A stretch of DNA of 64,000 nucleotides from contig NC_041003.1 of assembly GCF_004193775.1 (NCBI RefSeq), forward strand, positions 31,610,263 to 31,674,262. The letters run 5' to 3'. Origin of the DNA: Glycine soja (Eukaryota > Streptophyta > Magnoliopsida > Fabales > Fabaceae). The stretch's first letter is position 1. Every line of letters starts with the position of its first letter. A program made the position numbers and the translations under genes. Under the pieces are notes generated by a model that was given only the letters and a program-made list of their open reading frames with translations, was not told the DNA's origin and did not search any database. Shown here one piece after another: positions 23,787-34,621 of the stretch.

Positions 23787-23925
23787 TTTCAATGGCAGCA
23801 ACTGCTGAATCTGGACTTTCTAAATTCACAAAACCAAAACATGTAGACTTCCCATATGTGTCTTTCATGGTTAAGATCTTCATCAGTAAATGTTTTCAGA
23901 AGGATTTTTTCACATCTTTTAAACC
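23787..23925 (-). pseudogene. Poly(A)-binding-protein-like RRM exon fragment
   Basis: Behind an acceptor-like ATAAACAG the minus strand reads, with a frameshift, TFTDEDL and then MKDTYGKSTCFGFVNLESPD followed by SAVAAIERL. The CFGFVN core is an RNP1 motif, and the context matches the third or fourth RRM of plant poly(A)-binding proteins. The segment between the two parts is deleted relative to a full RRM. A short echo of its end (CCAGATTCAGCAGTTGCTGC) is duplicated at about 23719-23740. It is a captured, non-functional host exon. Confidence 0.7.
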
Positions 23926-24108
23926 TGTTTATATATAACAACATAAGCCTTGGCAATTAGGCAAATTGTGCTTTCAGCACCTTGGTCTGTGGGCAAGACG
24001 ACTCTACTAATGGCACCAAACTCATTTCCCCTAGGATGTGCCAGACTTCATTCAATGTCCAAGGGCAACATAAATTATACACTCATGCCCAAGTAGTCAT
24101 CTCTACAC

Positions 24109-24256
24109 ATAGACCATTGGTGCCTCAAAACATTGCAAAATCTGATGATAAGGGTATTCCTCATCGCACTTTTCCTGTGATGCATTCAAAGCCACCTAAG
24201 ATAAAAATAAGCTATTGTTGCAGGTTCATGTGTTGGACAATTAAGATGTACTCTGT
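24109..24256 (+). pseudogene. NDR1/HIN1-like (LEA-2) N-terminal fragment, copy 1
   Basis: The plus strand encodes HRPLVPQNIAKSDDKGIPHR, TFPVMHSKPPKIKISYCC and RFMCWT. This resembles the cytosolic N-terminus and start of the membrane anchor of plant NHL-type proteins (basic/Cys-rich then a CxCWT run). It is a near duplicate of the piece at 24595-24775 and lacks the start codon region. Confidence 0.6.
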
Positions 24257-24339
24257 AATTATGTAGTTCATGTTCTTTGGTCTTCTTCAAAAAAGTCTAT
24301 TCCCATTGCTTTGAACTCCACATGTTACTAGTGCTTTAC

Positions 24340-24387
24340 CTCTCACTTTGTTGAAGTACCAAATACCAGGTCCAATTCCAAATGCCC
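24340..24387 (-). pseudogene. Unidentified 48-bp host-like exon with intact splice signals
   Basis: On the minus strand a CTGTAG acceptor precedes 16 in-frame codons (GAFGIGPGIWYFNKVR) and a GTAAAG donor follows. The glycine-rich aromatic stretch resembles part of a small membrane protein, but I cannot name it. It lies between the two NHL-like copies. Confidence 0.4.
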
Positions 24388-24594
24388 CTACAGCCAAAAT
24401 TCGAACACACAACCATAAACATTAACCTAATTTTCTACTTCAAAAACTATCATTGAGAGGAAAAGAAGTAATGTATCATATCATCAACAACTTTTGTCTA
24501 TAGTGTCTACCATATTTATGCAATTATGACATATATAGTATATGATAAATTAATTTCTTCTTCATATTTTGAAACCACCAAAAAATTAAACATC

Positions 24595-24775
24595 ATGGCT
24601 GCAGAATATCAAAGAATTCATCCTGCTCATGATGTGGAGGCACCACACAGACCATTGGTGCCTCAAAACATTGCAAAATATGATGATAAGGGTATTCATC
24701 ATCGCACTTTTCTTGTGATGCATTCAAAGCCACCTAAGTGAAAAAGAAGCTATTGTTGCAGGTTCATGTGTTGGA
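24595..24775 (+). pseudogene. NDR1/HIN1-like (LEA-2) 5' end fragment, copy 2
   Basis: It starts at ATG 24595 and encodes MAAEYQRIHPAHDVEAPHRP, then LVPQNIAKYDDKGIHHRTF and VMHSKPPK before TGA. The IHP-x-HDVEAP start and the HSKPPK tail are features of plant NHL-type defence/LEA-2 proteins. The remaining nucleotides after the stop still match the Cys-rich anchor of copy 1. The upstream AT-rich stretch may be the captured 5' leader. It differs from copy 1 by a handful of substitutions over about 140 bp. Confidence 0.62.
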
Positions 24776-25622
24776 CACTTAGCATATAGCTTTGTATGCC
24801 ATATCACCCTATGAATGATCCTTGACTGTTGTAAAAAGGAAGTAAAAGATCCTTCATAAAGTTGTTAAAGTTAAATGTAACCTTCACTCTTTTCCTAAAG
24901 CTTTCAACAAATGAAAAATTTCACTACCAAACAATATCATAGTCCTCAAGCTATGACTGTTGGTTCAACTTCTAACCCATCCAACATCTGGTATCCCAAC
25001 TTGCGTGCCTTTCATCATGTTACTGTTATTGTTGAGAACATTCAGCAGTGTTCTGTCAAACAAAACATGGTTGAAGTCCAACATGCATGTCTTAACTTGT
25101 GTTAATAATAGTAAGTGCTGCCAGAACATTAAATTATGCTTAAACAACCTAGACTGAGAAAAGCATTGAGATCATCACAAGGAAAATAGCATAAATTTGG
25201 AAGCCACATGTTCACACTAGTAGATGGCAGCAAGTGATAAGTCAAGGCATTTTCATTGTTCTGCTTTCTACCCATTTAACACTTGGTTAGCACAACATTA
25301 GATTAAAAATTAAAAAATTAAACAAGCCTAACAATCACAGTTCATAAATCTTATTAGATGAGAGAAAACATATCTACCATAAAACATGAATTTGGAACGT
25401 GAATAATAACCTTTAAAGGTAAAAAGAATGGCAATATTATTAGTTTATCACCTTTTCATTTGGAACATGTATCTGAATTTGTTCAAATCCCACAGTAGCT
25501 TGAGCAGGGGAGAGACTCGAGCTACAAGTGAAGGAGAACAAAAGCATCAGCCTATAGAATCTGAAAATCAAACAACAAAATTGTAAGAACAAAAGCAAGA
25601 ATGAGATAAAGATTGGATGTGA

Positions 25623-25745
25623 TAATAAACCTCTGCAATCACAACATTCATTAGTTTTTCTGCCTTATCAATACTTTCCAAACTTTCTATCAATTCCACA
25701 GACCTTGTTGCACAGAGAGGATCAACATCAGCATCCCCGTGATCT
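25623..25745 (-). pseudogene. Possible captured exon, unidentified
   Basis: The minus strand is open for about 40 codons (DHGDADVDPLCATRSVELIE, then SLESIDKAEKLMNVVIAE), acidic and amphipathic, and looks coding. I do not recognise it. It lies about 150 bp left of the Athila insertion. Confidence 0.35.
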
Positions 25746-25900
25746 AAACTAGTTTAAAACCGGTTTTAAACCATTTTAAGTATCTGTATCAAATGAATCT
25801 ACACTAAAACTGTAATGTTGTCAAAGAAACAGGAAAATTCACAAGATCAACAAGTTGGTGAGGCCAAGGGGATAATACCAAATGGACTTGTACTAGTAGA

Positions 25901-27293
25901 TGTTAGTCGATGAATACGACTAACTTTTGTGTATAAAACTTGTGTATATTGTATCAAACTTTCCCAATTTATGGTTGTTTTGTAATACTATAAGTACTTT
26001 TTGTTAAATATAGGTAATAGGTAATTTATACTTTTGTTTTGTGCATTTAATAATCAATTTCTCTCAATTTCAGGTTAAATAGGAAACTTTGGCAAAGTGT
26101 TGTTTTTCACTCTTTCGCTAAGCCAAGCTGCTGGCTTAGCGATAATTCGCTAAGTGCAACCTTCAGTGGCTAAGCGTGAGGAGGAATCCAGAAGAAGATG
26201 AGCTGTCAAGTTCGCTAAGCGCACCACTCTAGGTCATCAAGCGCACCGCTTTAGCTCATCCGCTAAGCGAAACAAGCGCGCTAAGCGATCCAGATCTGCG
26301 CTAAGCGCATGAGCACGAACAAGGCCACCTATTTAAGCCTGAAATCAGATTTGCAAAGGGAGTTTGGCACTTTTTTTGAAGAAGCTCTGCATGCATGAAG
26401 GTTCTAGAGAGAGAAAGGTCCAAGTTCCAGAGAGTTTTGAGAGATTTTGCTGTGTGAAGATCTACAGAGACGCGTGCTCGAAGCGGAAGTCGTTCTGAGA
26501 GCTTGTGATGAGTTTGTGAGTGATTGTGAGATCCTAGAGTTGAAGGAGACATCCTTACCACTTGTGTTTTTGCAGTCTTTCATTTTGTTCTTCTCTTTGT
26601 TGTAAAGAAGGTTTCCTGACTATGGAAAGCTAAATCCTCTGTTGGATCTTCCCTGTAGGTACCTGATGTAAATATATTTCTATCTATGTAATGATGTTTT
26701 GTGTGTTCTCTGTGCTATCTGCTTTTCATTCCAGTGTGATTTTACCTTGATCACGTAGATGCATGCTTTGTTAGGGTCACTCAACAGTGGAAACTGGAAT
26801 GATTCTAAAGTCCTTGATAGTACGGGACTAAGTTGTTGTGCTATCACGAGGAATCGGGGTACAAGAACTTAGTTGTGTATGTGTGTCTTAATGCGGTCTT
26901 GGTTGAGTTTAGTCTTACAAGAAGAATCTGCGGACGAGGCTTGATCAGGACTAGGCTAGGCTATCATGAGGAATCGGGGTCTAGCAGTCCAGGAGACAAC
27001 ATAGGAACGCATGAACATTGTTAGATAGAGAACATCCTTTTTAGCATTAGGAACCTATGAGGAAGACCAACGCATTCTCTACTTGTTTTTACACATTATT
27101 TCTCTTGCGTGATTTTTTTTCTTTTTGCCTAGATAGTTTAAATACCTGTTCATAACCATAGTCATATTTTCATACCGAACGTCTATTTATCGAAATAGCT
27201 TGCCAGATAACACAAGTTCCCCGAGAGTTTGATACTCGGTTCTTACCGTTTTATACTACTTGTGCGATCCGGGACACTTGCCAGTTGTGAACA
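25901..27293 (+). repeat. 5' LTR of the Athila element
   Basis: It begins TGTTAGTCGATG and ends GTTGTGAACA. About 200-400 bp in lies a cluster of GCTAAGCG motifs. It lacks a roughly 22-bp segment (near 36387) present in the 3' LTR. Confidence 0.93.
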
Positions 27294-27299
27294 AATTTT

Positions 27300-27317
27300 T
27301 GGCACCGTTGCCGAGGA
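27300..27317 (+). promoter_or_regulatory. Primer-binding site (tRNA-Asp type)
   Basis: TGGCACCGTTGCCGAGGA, six bases after the LTR, differs at two positions from the complement of the plant tRNA-Asp 3' end, the usual Athila primer. Confidence 0.8.
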
Positions 27318-27528
27318 ACTTCTTTTTATTTGGGAAGTTAGCTCATTTTTAGGTGTCTATTCTTTATTTGTTATTCTTTGATTGTTTTTGTGAATATTTG
27401 TTCTTCAATTTATATTTATCTTCTCTTATTGAATCGGATAACTGCTGCTTGTTAGTATTCTACGTGTATAGACTCTCGTACAGGTGATTTAGTACTCCTC
27501 AGTAAGGCAACTCCTTCACTGCTATATC

Positions 27529-28533
27529 ATGAAGATTATCATCTCAATCCCATTAATGAACTGTGATTTAGTCAGAGGAGAGCAGCATAAAGACAATTGT
27601 TATTTTTATTCTATAAATAACCATGATCGGAGACAGGAACCGGTCATGTATGAATACCTTGAAGAGGAACGAGTCCCTGATCTTAAGAGTATTTTGGCAG
27701 ACTTCATGACATACCAAGCTAGCTCTAAAGGATCTTGTTATGGAATGCAACAGCAGGGAACTCAATTTCAAAGGAACCAGTCTTCTGCAGGCTATCATTG
27801 GGAGTCATGCTGGCAACCAGATTATGATGATAAAGCAGAAGGAGTTATTAATCTGGATGACATGCTAATGCAATTTAAGGATACAGTAGAGTCAATGCAA
27901 TAGGCTTTTAGAAGAACTGCAACTCAGATTAGTAAGTCTGTGGATGACATGGCTAACACTGCGGCTAGACAAGTGGAAGAGCGTGTAGAGATTGAAACGT
28001 ATCAAGAAAGCATTTTTCAAGTTACCTCCATCCATCATCAGATGATCACTGAAGAGGAAACGTTTGAAGTCTCCAGTACTCCAGAATACTCCTGCTCGGC
28101 CGCTGTTGGCTATGTTAGAGGAACAGAGAAAGGTAGATTAGAACTCACTGTAGAGGATCAAAAAGTCTCTTTTGACCTCTTTGAGGCCATGAAACATTCA
28201 GATATAGGTGATGCTTTTTCTAAGGAGGAAGAGGTGGAACATGAAATAGTATTAATAACTTCAACCATGATACAACATTTTCCTTTGGAAAAAGAATTGG
28301 GTGATGAGATAGACAACTTAGTCGATAATGAAGAGTGTGATGATCTGAAAGACAATTGTGTTGATCGTGTGGTTTTTGAAAAATTGGAGAAAATGAGACC
28401 ACCAGAAAAGCCCAGAGCAGAATTAAAAACCCTTCCAACACATCTAAAGTATATATTCTTGGAAGATGACGAGACTAAACCGGTCATAATTAGTAACTCT
28501 TTAAAGAAGGAAGAAGAGGATCAACTGGTGTAG
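27529..28533 (+). pseudogene. Athila gag/protease remnant
   Basis: Two frames (27529-27903 and 27940-28533) separated by a single TAG encode MLMQFKDTVESMQ then, after the stop, AFRRTATQISKSVDDMANTA and an acidic Glu/Asp-rich stretch. ELTVEDQKVSFDLFEAMKHS near 28150-28200 is typical of the end of the Athila protease domain. The bulk of gag (capsid, zinc knuckle) and the protease active site are absent. Internal deletion therefore explains the short distance from the primer site to RT. Confidence 0.7.
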
Positions 28534-28980
28534 ATTCTAAAACATCGTAAAGCGGCTATTGGTTGGCACATTTCAGATCTAAAGGGAATCAACCCATCTT
28601 ATTGTACCCATAAATTCAATCTGGAAACCAATTTTAAACCGGTGTGAGCCTCAGAGAAGGTTGAATCCTATAATGAAGGAAGAGGTAAGAAAAGAGGTGC
28701 TCAAATTACTAGAGGTGGGCCTCATTTATCCAATTTTTAGTCTTGTTCAAGTTGTTCCAAAATAAGGAGGAATGACAGTAGTGAAGAATGATCAAAATGA
28801 ACTAATTCCTACCAGAACAGTCATAGGATGGTGTATGTGCATAGACTATAGAAAGCTTAATGAAGCCACAAGAAAAGATCACTACCCGCTTCCCTTCATG
28901 GATCAAATGCTTGAAAGACTTGCAGGGCAATCTTTCTACTGTTTTTTGGATGGATATTCAGGTTATAATCAAATTGTTGT
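28534..28980 (+). pseudogene. Athila reverse transcriptase, N-terminal part
   Basis: Before RT the frame is broken by several stops and an indel near 28650-28770. From about 28775 it reads VVKNDQNELIPTRTVIGWC, CIDYRKLNEATRKDHYPLPF and DQMLERLAGQSFYCFLDGYS, then GYNQIVVD, the fingers/palm start of RT with the first catalytic Asp (FLDGYSGY). It stops where the solo LTR enters at 28981; the protein resumes at 29863. Confidence 0.85.
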
Positions 28981-29857
28981 TGATGCAATCCTACCCCCCA
29001 AGTGTATTGGATAGAAGACTACAAGAGGATTGGGCTAGAGCTACTAAAGAATGCCCTAGGGTTCTTATGAACCTTAGGGTAGATTTTTGAGCCCATGGGT
29101 CAAGGTTGGATCCACTCTTCTTTGTAAATATTAGAATAGGTTTTTTCCTTCTTTTGGGCCTTGTATTTTGGCCATTTTAGTAGTATAGGGTTTTAGCCTT
29201 ATATTTCAGGGCATTTTGAGTAGTTTTTGTAATAGGAACTTTTTTTTTGTATTTTCATGTATTTTCTCATGGGGGTGAGCTTAGCTATTATAGGGGTGTG
29301 TAGCTAAGCTCTAGCTTCTCTTCTCAAGGAGGTGAGCTTAGTTATTAGAGGGGTGTGTGTAGCTAAGCTCTAGCTTCTCAAGAAGGTGAGCTTAGTTTTT
29401 AGATGGGTGTGTGTAGCTAAGCTCTAGCTTCTCAAGGAAGTTTTCTCAAAGAAGCTTCTCAAGGAAGTTTTCTTAAGAAAGATTCTCAAGGAAGCTACCT
29501 AGTCTATAAATAGAAGCATGTGTAACACTTGTGGTAACTTTGATGAATGAGAGTCTTGTGAGACACAACTCAAAGTTCAACTTCTCTCCCTTTTTCTTCC
29601 TTCAATTTCGTGCTCCCCCCTCTCTCTCCCTCTTTCTTTTCCTCCATTGAAGCATCCTCTCCAAGCTTCTTATCCAAGGCTCATCTTGGTGGTGAAGCTC
29701 CTTCTTCCCTGGCTTATTCCCTAGTGGATGGCGCCTCCTCTCACCTCTTTTCCTTTGTCTTTCACTGCATCTCCATGGTGGAAAATCACCATTAAAGGAC
29801 CTCATTGAAGCTCAAAGATCCAACCTCCATAGAAGCCCCACAATCAAGCTTCCATCA
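28981..29857. mobile_element. Solo LTR (877 bp) inserted in the Athila RT gene
   Basis: Starts TGATGCAATCC and ends CTTCCATCA (TGATG...CATCA inverted ends). GTTGT flanks both sides (28976-28980, 29858-29862) and removal of the insert restores RT co-linearity. Inside, a GAGCTTAG...GTGTGTAGCTAAGCTCTAGCTTCTC unit of about 60 bp is repeated three times (29276-29430), followed by CTCAAGGAAG repeats. A TATA-like CTATAAATAGAAGC (29504) suggests the LTR promoter. Open frames at 29602-29805 are not credible genes. Confidence 0.9.
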
Positions 29858-32185
29858 GTTGTAGACCCCTAAGACCAAGAAAAGACAGCTTTCACATGTC
29901 CCTTCGGTGTTTTTGCTTATTGCCGAATGCCATTCGGGTTATGTAATGCTCCTGCTACGTTCCAAAGATGTATGATGGCTATCTTTGCTGACATGGTAGA
30001 GAAGTGCATTGAAGTCTTTATGGATGATTTTTCAGTCTTTGGTGCATCTTTTGAGAATTGCTTAGCCAATCTAGACAAGGTGTTACAGCGGTGTGAAGAA
30101 TCCAATCTGGTACTTAACTGGGAGAAATTTCATTTTATGGTTCAAGAAGGCATCGTGTTAGGACACAAGATTTCGAAAAAAGGAATCGAGGTGGACAAAA
30201 CAAAACTAGATGTTATTGATAAATTTCCACCTCCAGTCAATGTGAAAGGCATCCACAGTTTTTTGGGTCATGTAGGATTTTATCGACGGTTCATTAAAGA
30301 CTTCTCCAAAATTGTGAAACCTCTTAGCAACCTGTTGAACAAGGAGGCTGTGTTTGTGTTTGATGATGAATGTTTAGAAGCCTTTAACAACCTCAAAGCT
30401 AAATTGGTTTCTGCTCCTGTGATCACATCACCAGACTGGGGACAAGAATTTGAATTAATGTGTGATGCAAGTGATTACGCAGTAGGTGCTGTGCTCGGGC
30501 AGAGGAAAGGCAGAGTATTTCATACCATCTACTATGCTAGCAAAGTATTGAGTGATGTGCAGATTAACTATGCCACCACTGAGAAGGAATTGATGGCTAT
30601 TATGTTCGCACTTGAGAAATTACGATCTTATCTGGTAGGATCAAGGATAGTGATATACACTGATCATGCTACAATCAAATATTTGCTGCGCAAAGCTCAT
30701 TCTAAGCCACAATTGATCAGATGGATACTGCTGCTTCAAGAATTTGATTTGGTCATCAATGACAAAAATGGATATGAAAATGTGGTAGCCGATCACTTAT
30801 CCAGATTAGTGAATGAGGATGTCACCTCAAAGGAAGCTGAAATAAGAGATAAGTTCCCAGAAGAATCCTTGTTTTTGATTGAAGGGAGACCTTGGTTTGC
30901 TGACATAGCTAATTTTAAGGCAGCCGGGGTCATTCCTAAAGACCTCAATTGGCAACAGAGAAAAAGGTTCTTCTATGATGCACAACATTATGTTTGGGAT
31001 GATCCCCACTTGTTCAAAATGGGTGCAAATAACCTTTTTAGGAGATGTGTGACGAGTGAGGAAGCCAAAGGCATACTGTGGCACTGTCACAATTCACCAT
31101 GTGGTGGGCATTATGGCGGAAGCAAAACAGCAGCCAAGGTCTTACAATCAGGATTTTTTTGGCCAACAATTTTCAAAGACGCCCATCATCATGTTTTAAA
31201 ATGTGACCAATGTCAGAGAATGGGGGGAATTTCTCAAAGAAATGAGATGTCTCTACAAAACATTATGGAAGTTGAAGTTTTTGATTGCTGGGGTATTGAT
31301 TTCATGGGCCATTTTCCTTCATCAGCAAGGAATGAGTATATTCTAGTTGTTGTTGATTACGTATCTAAATGGGTGGAAGCTATGGCCACTGCAAGGAATG
31401 ATGCTAAAACTGTGGTGAAATTTATCAAGAAAAACATTTTTTCTCAATTTGGAGTACCTCGAATACTGATCAGTGATGGTGGTTTGCACTTCTGTAATAC
31501 TCAACTTCAAAAGGTATTGGGACAATACCATGTAAATCATAGAGTGGCGTCCCCCTACCATCCACAAACTAATGGGCAAGTCGAAGTCGCTAACTGAGAA
31601 TTAAAGAAAATACTAGAAAAAACAGTGGCATCAACTAGAAAAGATTGGTCATCCAAATTGGAAGACGCATTGTGGGCCTATAGAACTGCATAAAAAACTC
31701 CAATTGGGTTGTCTCCGTTTCAATTGGTATATGGCAAATCATGTCATTTACCAGTTGAAATGGAACATAAGGCATATTGGGCTCTAAAATTTTTGAACTT
31801 TGATGAGAAGACATCCAGAGAGTAGAGAAAGATCCAGTTGCTGGAACTAGAAGAAATGCTATTAACAGCTTATGAATCTTTGCGACTTTACAAAGAAAAG
31901 GTGAAGACGTATCACGATAAGAAGTTGTTGAAGAGAGAATTGAAACTAGAACAAGAAGTACTACTGTTTAATTTAAGATTGAAATTATTTTCTGGTAAGC
32001 TGAAATCCAAATGGTCTGGACCCTTTGTTATTAAGAAAGTTCGATCTTATGGTGCAATAGAGTTGTATGACCCACAATCTCAGGATCCTGAAAGGACATG
32101 GGTTGTCAATGGCCAAAGGCTAAAACTGTATCATGGAAAGGAATTTATCAGGACACAGGACACTGTTCATTTGATCGCCAAGTGA
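29858..32185 (+). pseudogene. Athila pol: RT C-terminal part, RNase H, integrase
   Basis: After the target duplication the RT resumes ([36 protein letters not shown]). The catalytic FMDD is at about 30018. RNase H keeps its acidic residues: [33 protein letters not shown] and VVADHLSRL. Integrase has the zinc site ([14 protein letters not shown] ... CDQCQ) and the DDE core: Asp in WGIDFMG, Asp in ISDGG and Glu in NGQVEVAN. The 556-codon frame ends at a TGA (31595); more stops (TAA near 31693, TAG near 31824) follow. The C-terminal domain resumes at 31838 and ends HLIAK at 32185. Catalytic residues are intact although the frame is broken, so decay was by a few point stops rather than by loss of function at the active sites. 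Confidence 0.92.
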
Positions 32186-32399
32186 GGTAAAAGCGTCAAG
32201 CTAATGACGTTAAAGAAGCACTTCCTGGGAGGCAACCTAGTTTTAATCTTTGTTGTGTTTGTTTTTCATGCATTTGATCATTAGGAACTTGCTTAATAAT
32301 ATTTACATGCAGCATATCAACCTCTCTTTGAATTTGAAATTAAGGGTTTTAATTTCTTGGGAAAGGACTAAGTTATAACTTAGAAAAATCTTTTTGAAA

Positions 32400-34090
32400 A
32401 TTAGTCCTTTCGCTAAGCGCCTGCTTCTTGCTAAGTGCATAATCACTTATGCGCTAAGCCACGAGTTCAAGCGCTTAGTGCACCACCCTGGCACCTGAGG
32501 TTGATTATTTCTGCTAAGCTAGCCAAGGTTTGGCTAAGCCAAAATCAATTCAAGTTGAATTCCGCTAAGCAACAGACTGCTTGCTGAGCGATGGCTTCAC
32601 CTTGGCTAAGTGAGACCCAATGTCCCCAAGCGCGATTCATTGTGGTCAGAATTGAGGGCTATGGGGCTAAGCGCGTAATCTGCTGGCTAAGCGGATATTC
32701 TTGCGGTTTAAACTAAATTTGATTTAGCTTAGCACCATTCATATCCGCTAAGCTTAATTGCTTGTGGCAGCTTGTGTGCTAAGCGGATCTCTTAACCGCT
32801 TAGCGCTAGCTTCACTGCACATAAAATACATGATTTCTGCTAAGCGAGCTTAGATCTCGGCTTAGCGAGAGTTGCAGGTTTTCTTATCTGCAGACCTCGC
32901 TAAGCGGTAGATTTAACTTGCTAAGATAAGTATTTGTATGCTAAAAATAAAAAATAAAAAAACCCAAACGACTCTCCCGCTTAGTGCGAGCCCTGCTAAG
33001 CGGCTGGCCTTTGAAAACCAAATGACTCTCCCGCTTAGCGGAGCGTTCGCTAAGTAGGAGCATCGAAAAAGCATTGGTTAAGTGTAACTTCAGCACAATG
33101 ACAAGTGCTGAGTGTAGGGACAGCTGGAGAATTCTGCATAAACCATATCATCTCTTTCTCCTTCTCTCATCTAATCCAGCATCTGCATTGGGTCAACTGT
33201 ATCAGCGATTCAAGTAAGTTCCTCACGATCCTTATCTTTGTTATTTTTCTCAACCTTAGGATAGACAACTTTTAAAACTAGCTTTAGGAATTATAGGATT
33301 GTAGTACGTGTAGGAGTAGCTTAAGTTTAGGTGTCTATATAGGGTGTCTATTGATAGGTATGTTGGAAACTTTGCATGCGTAATCTACCTGTTTGAGGTT
33401 TCAATTTTAGAAGAATATGAACTGCGTTTTCTGCTGTTTTCTAGAAATTTTCAATGAACTCGCTCAGCGAACCTTCAGTGCTTAGCGAGTTCATCTATAC
33501 TCATTGCATACATGCATTTTCGGTAGAACTTGCTGAGCGCACCTGTCACGCTAAGCGAGTCTAGCAATGCCCATTGATTGTTTCAATAGAACTCGCTGAG
33601 CGCACCTTTTGCGCTGAACGAGTCTATCAATAGTAGTAGTATTCTTCAATAGAATTCACTGAGCATATTTATCGCGCTAATTGATCGGATATGTAGAGGA
33701 TGAATACTCATCCTTTGGATAAGTACTTGTCACTAAGCGAGGCTGATTTGCCAAGCCCACGTAACTTAGAATTTTTTTTTGTCATGATAGTCGCGCATTG
33801 AGCCAGTATCCTTGCGCCAAGCAAAGTTCTTTACGGCAGTGACTGGGCTGAGCGACCCATTTCGCTAAGCTCCCATAACTTAGTAGAATTTATGAAAATT
33901 TTACTATGTAATACCGCTAAGCGCACATCATTGCGGCAAGTTTTAGGCTTAGCGGGATCTATAGGTCGCTAAGCGGGTATAGTGTTTTCTGTGAAGACTC
34001 ACTAAGCGAACCCTTTTTCGCTAAGCGGTCTATATTGTTTTGAAAGGACCGCTAAGCGAATGATGTTTCGCTAAGCGACCTTTATCTTTC
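32400..34090. repeat. Dispersed GCTAAGCG motif field between pol and env-like frame
   Basis: A core close to CGCTAAGCG or its reverse complement CGCTTAGCG occurs some tens of times in about 1.7 kb, as single sites, inverted pairs and degenerate forms (GCTGAGCG, GCTAAGTG). It is spaced irregularly by 15-60 bp. The same motif is dense in both LTRs (for example 26110-26310), in the LTR piece at 13349-13652 and in the otherwise different solo LTR at 50203-51487. Irregular spacing argues against a satellite; function is unknown. Confidence 0.85.
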
Positions 34091-34135
34091 TTCTAAATTA
34101 ATTTTCTTTCCAATGTTCACATTCTTTTCTTACAG
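33214..34135 (+). promoter_or_regulatory. Candidate intron preceding the env-like frame
   Basis: A consensus donor (CAA then GTAAGTTCC at 33214) and a pyrimidine-rich acceptor (TTCTTTTCTTACAG ending 34135) lie just before the ATG at 34136. A spliced mRNA for the env-like gene is known in Athila-type elements; this pair of sites suits that, but use is inferred. Confidence 0.5.
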
Positions 34136-34621
34136 ATGGCCTCAAGAAAGAGAGCAAGAGCTGAAGACATCCTTTCATCATCCAACCCACCTCTTCCAAC
34201 AACAATCATGAAACCAGATGGCCTACAAGCACAACCTATAGTTCCTATGTTGCAGAGCCTATTCCGGGGGCAGTTGATTATTGTCTACAACCAGTAGCAG
34301 TTGGCTCATAACAGGCCAATAGTATCCATGGAGCAATTTTTAGATAAAGTGGCCTGGCTTAAAGCTCAGCTACCGTTAGGAAGATCTCCCGAGGTTGTGC
34401 CCCCTAGTCCCATACCAACAAAGACAAAGCCTGCACCAGCTGAGTCACAACCACCAGTAGTAGACCCACCGGCTTCCCCGGAGGTTGAGATTCTACCACC
34501 TCCACCAGCTCCACCGGCACCACCTTTGATACTCATTCCCGATGACTCAGATAACGAAGTTGCAGCTCCTCCTGACTCACCAGCCTACTACCTAGAGGAT
34601 GGTTCAGACTTTTCTGACTAG
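34136..34621 (+). pseudogene. Env-like third reading frame of the Athila element, broken and shortened
   Basis: The ATG directly follows a splice acceptor. The product starts MASRKRARAEDILSSS, basic then Ser/Pro-rich. It hits a TAG at about 34295, then continues in the same frame through MEQFLDKVAWLKAQLPL to a Pro-rich tail (VVPPSPIPT, PPPPAPPAPPLIL) and an acidic end. Athila env-like proteins are normally several hundred residues with a membrane segment; here the middle and any clear transmembrane helix are missing. Assignment rests on position and start context. No function is expected. Confidence 0.6.

Noticed and set aside
29602..29805. Arg-rich minus-strand frame (and its plus-strand partner) in the 877-bp insertion
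   Set aside because: Lies within a solo LTR's C/T-rich leader; no domain, and composition explains the open frame.
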